Positions 13,448 through 14,072 of a DNA stretch of 14,072 nt are shown here, piece by piece. The translations under genes were made by a program, and so were the position numbers. Under the pieces are notes generated by a model. That model saw only the letters and a list, made by a program, of their open reading frames with translations, made no database searches and was not told the origin of the DNA. This DNA comes from Candidatus Methanophagales archaeon. GTDB taxonomy: Archaea > Halobacteriota > Syntropharchaeia > Alkanophagales > Methanospirareceae. How positions within the stretch are numbered: the stretch's first letter is position 1; each line of letters opens with the position of its first letter. The stretch is from NCBI GenBank assembly GCA_021159475.1, contig JAGGRS010000219.1, positions 1 through 14,072 of the forward strand, given 5' to 3'.

Positions 13448-14072
13448 ATGAAGAACAGGGTAGCAGATAGGGTGAGCCAGATAAGAGGTTCAGGGATAAG
13501 GGAATTCTTCGACATCGCACAGCGTATGGATGACGTAATCTCCTTAGGTGTTGGTGAGCCCGACTTCGTAACACCGTGGAGCATAAGGGAGGCGTGTATA
13601 TTCGCACTGGAGAAGGGCTACACATCCTATACATCCAACTGGGGACTGCTGGAACTGAGACAGGCACTATCAGATTATACATACAGGGAGACGGGTGTGT
13701 ATTATGACCCCGAGGATGAGATACTCATAACAACAGGAGTGAGTGAAGCCCTTGACATCGCACTTCGTGCCGTTCTCAACCCCAATGATGAGGTGATTGT
13801 GCATGAGCCTTCCTATGTGAGTTACAAGCCCTGTGCGATATTCGCAGGTGCAACGCCCGTCTGTGTGGATACAGAGATGCGGGACGGATTCAAACTGCGT
13901 GCAGACAAGATGGAAACGAAGATAACAGATAATACGAAAGCGGCAATCCTGAATTACCCGAATAACCCCACAGGTGCGACAATGGAGCGTAAAGACCTGG
14001 AAGAGATAGCAGATGTAGCGAACGAGCATGATTTGCTCGTTATATCAGATGAAATCTACGGCAAACTGACTT
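13448..14072 (+). CDS. Class I/II PLP-dependent aminotransferase, 5' part (aspartate aminotransferase-like)
   Basis: Only the first 208 codons are in the window; the frame is open at the end. The N-terminus and core match fold-type I aminotransferases of the AspC/AspB/Aro type: ISLGVGEPDF at about 32-41, YTSNWGLLELRQAL where substrate-site residues sit, ITTGVSEALDIALRA for the cofactor-phosphate region, NYPNNPTGAT at 169-178 with the substrate- and PLP-contacting asparagine, and SDEIYGKL from residue 200 with the pyridine-N aspartate D201. The Schiff-base lysine lies beyond the window. ATG 13448 is the only in-frame start; an upstream ATG at 13408 opens a different 20-codon lysine-rich frame that stops at 13470. 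The substrate (aspartate, aromatic amino acid or other) cannot be told from this part. Confidence 0.92.
   Translation, partial: MKNRVADRVSQIRGSGIREFFDIAQRMDDVISLGVGEPDFVTPWSIREACIFALEKGYTSYTSNWGLLELRQALSDYTYRETGVYYDPEDEILITTGVSEALDIALRAVLNPNDEVIVHEPSYVSYKPCAIFAGATPVCVDTEMRDGFKLRADKMETKITDNTKAAILNYPNNPTGATMERKDLEEIADVANEHDLLVISDEIYGKLT

Noticed and set aside
13408..13470. 20-codon lysine/glutamate-rich frame before the aminotransferase
   Set aside because: The stretch is the purine-rich leader of the aminotransferase mRNA; the frame begins before the predicted TSS and has no supporting feature.

Overview
The window reads as a chromosomal housekeeping segment of a euryarchaeon that makes both coenzyme F420 and methanopterin. 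Evidence seen in the sequence: a CofD-type 2-phospho-L-lactate transferase (F420), an MptA-type archaeal GTP cyclohydrolase (methanopterin), a CarS-type CDP-archaeol synthase (ether lipids), an ArcS-type archaeosine synthase, an archaeal Trm1, TATA-box promoters and several near-leaderless starts. A methanogen-lineage organism (for example an ANME-1 or Syntrophoarchaeia relative) is an inference; no taxonomic marker was searched.

Layout. Positions 1-443 hold no intact gene; they contain what look like fragments of insertion sequences. A small OB-fold tRNA-binding protein (444-785, +) follows, and behind it a degraded tnpB tail with a hairpin-rich, omegaRNA-like 3' end (790-996, +). Next is a minus-strand pair, nfo then cofD (2819 down to 991). 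Divergent from it are a translationally coupled AMMECR1 protein and a 2[4Fe-4S] ferredoxin (2895-3685, +). A long minus-strand run then covers 9511 down to 3692: mptA, tRNA-Met(CAU), carS, two tandem MrpD/NuoL-M-N-like antiporter subunits, and hemB. On the plus strand ccdA (9733-10395) is preceded by a possible 12-codon leader ORF. arcS (12174 down to 10372) meets ccdA tail to tail with a 24-nt overlap. arcS and trm1 (12236-13378, +) are divergent, and the window ends inside a class I/II aminotransferase (13448 onward, +).

How the genes fit together. Cofactor synthesis is prominent: cofD for F420, mptA for methanopterin, hemB for tetrapyrroles. Translation and tRNA biology is the second theme: the tRNA-binding protein, tRNA-Met, arcS (position 15) and trm1 (position 26). 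The tRNA encoded here carries G at both position 15 and position 26, so both enzymes have a potential substrate within the window. The membrane genes are the antiporter pair, carS and ccdA.

The most unusual structural point is that the mptA reading frame runs into the downstream tRNA-Met gene and stops inside the tRNA D-loop, with carS starting 15 nt after the tRNA. The second is the pair of IS605-type scars flanking the tRNA-binding gene. I see no CRISPR array, rRNA, defence island or obviously new multi-gene system.
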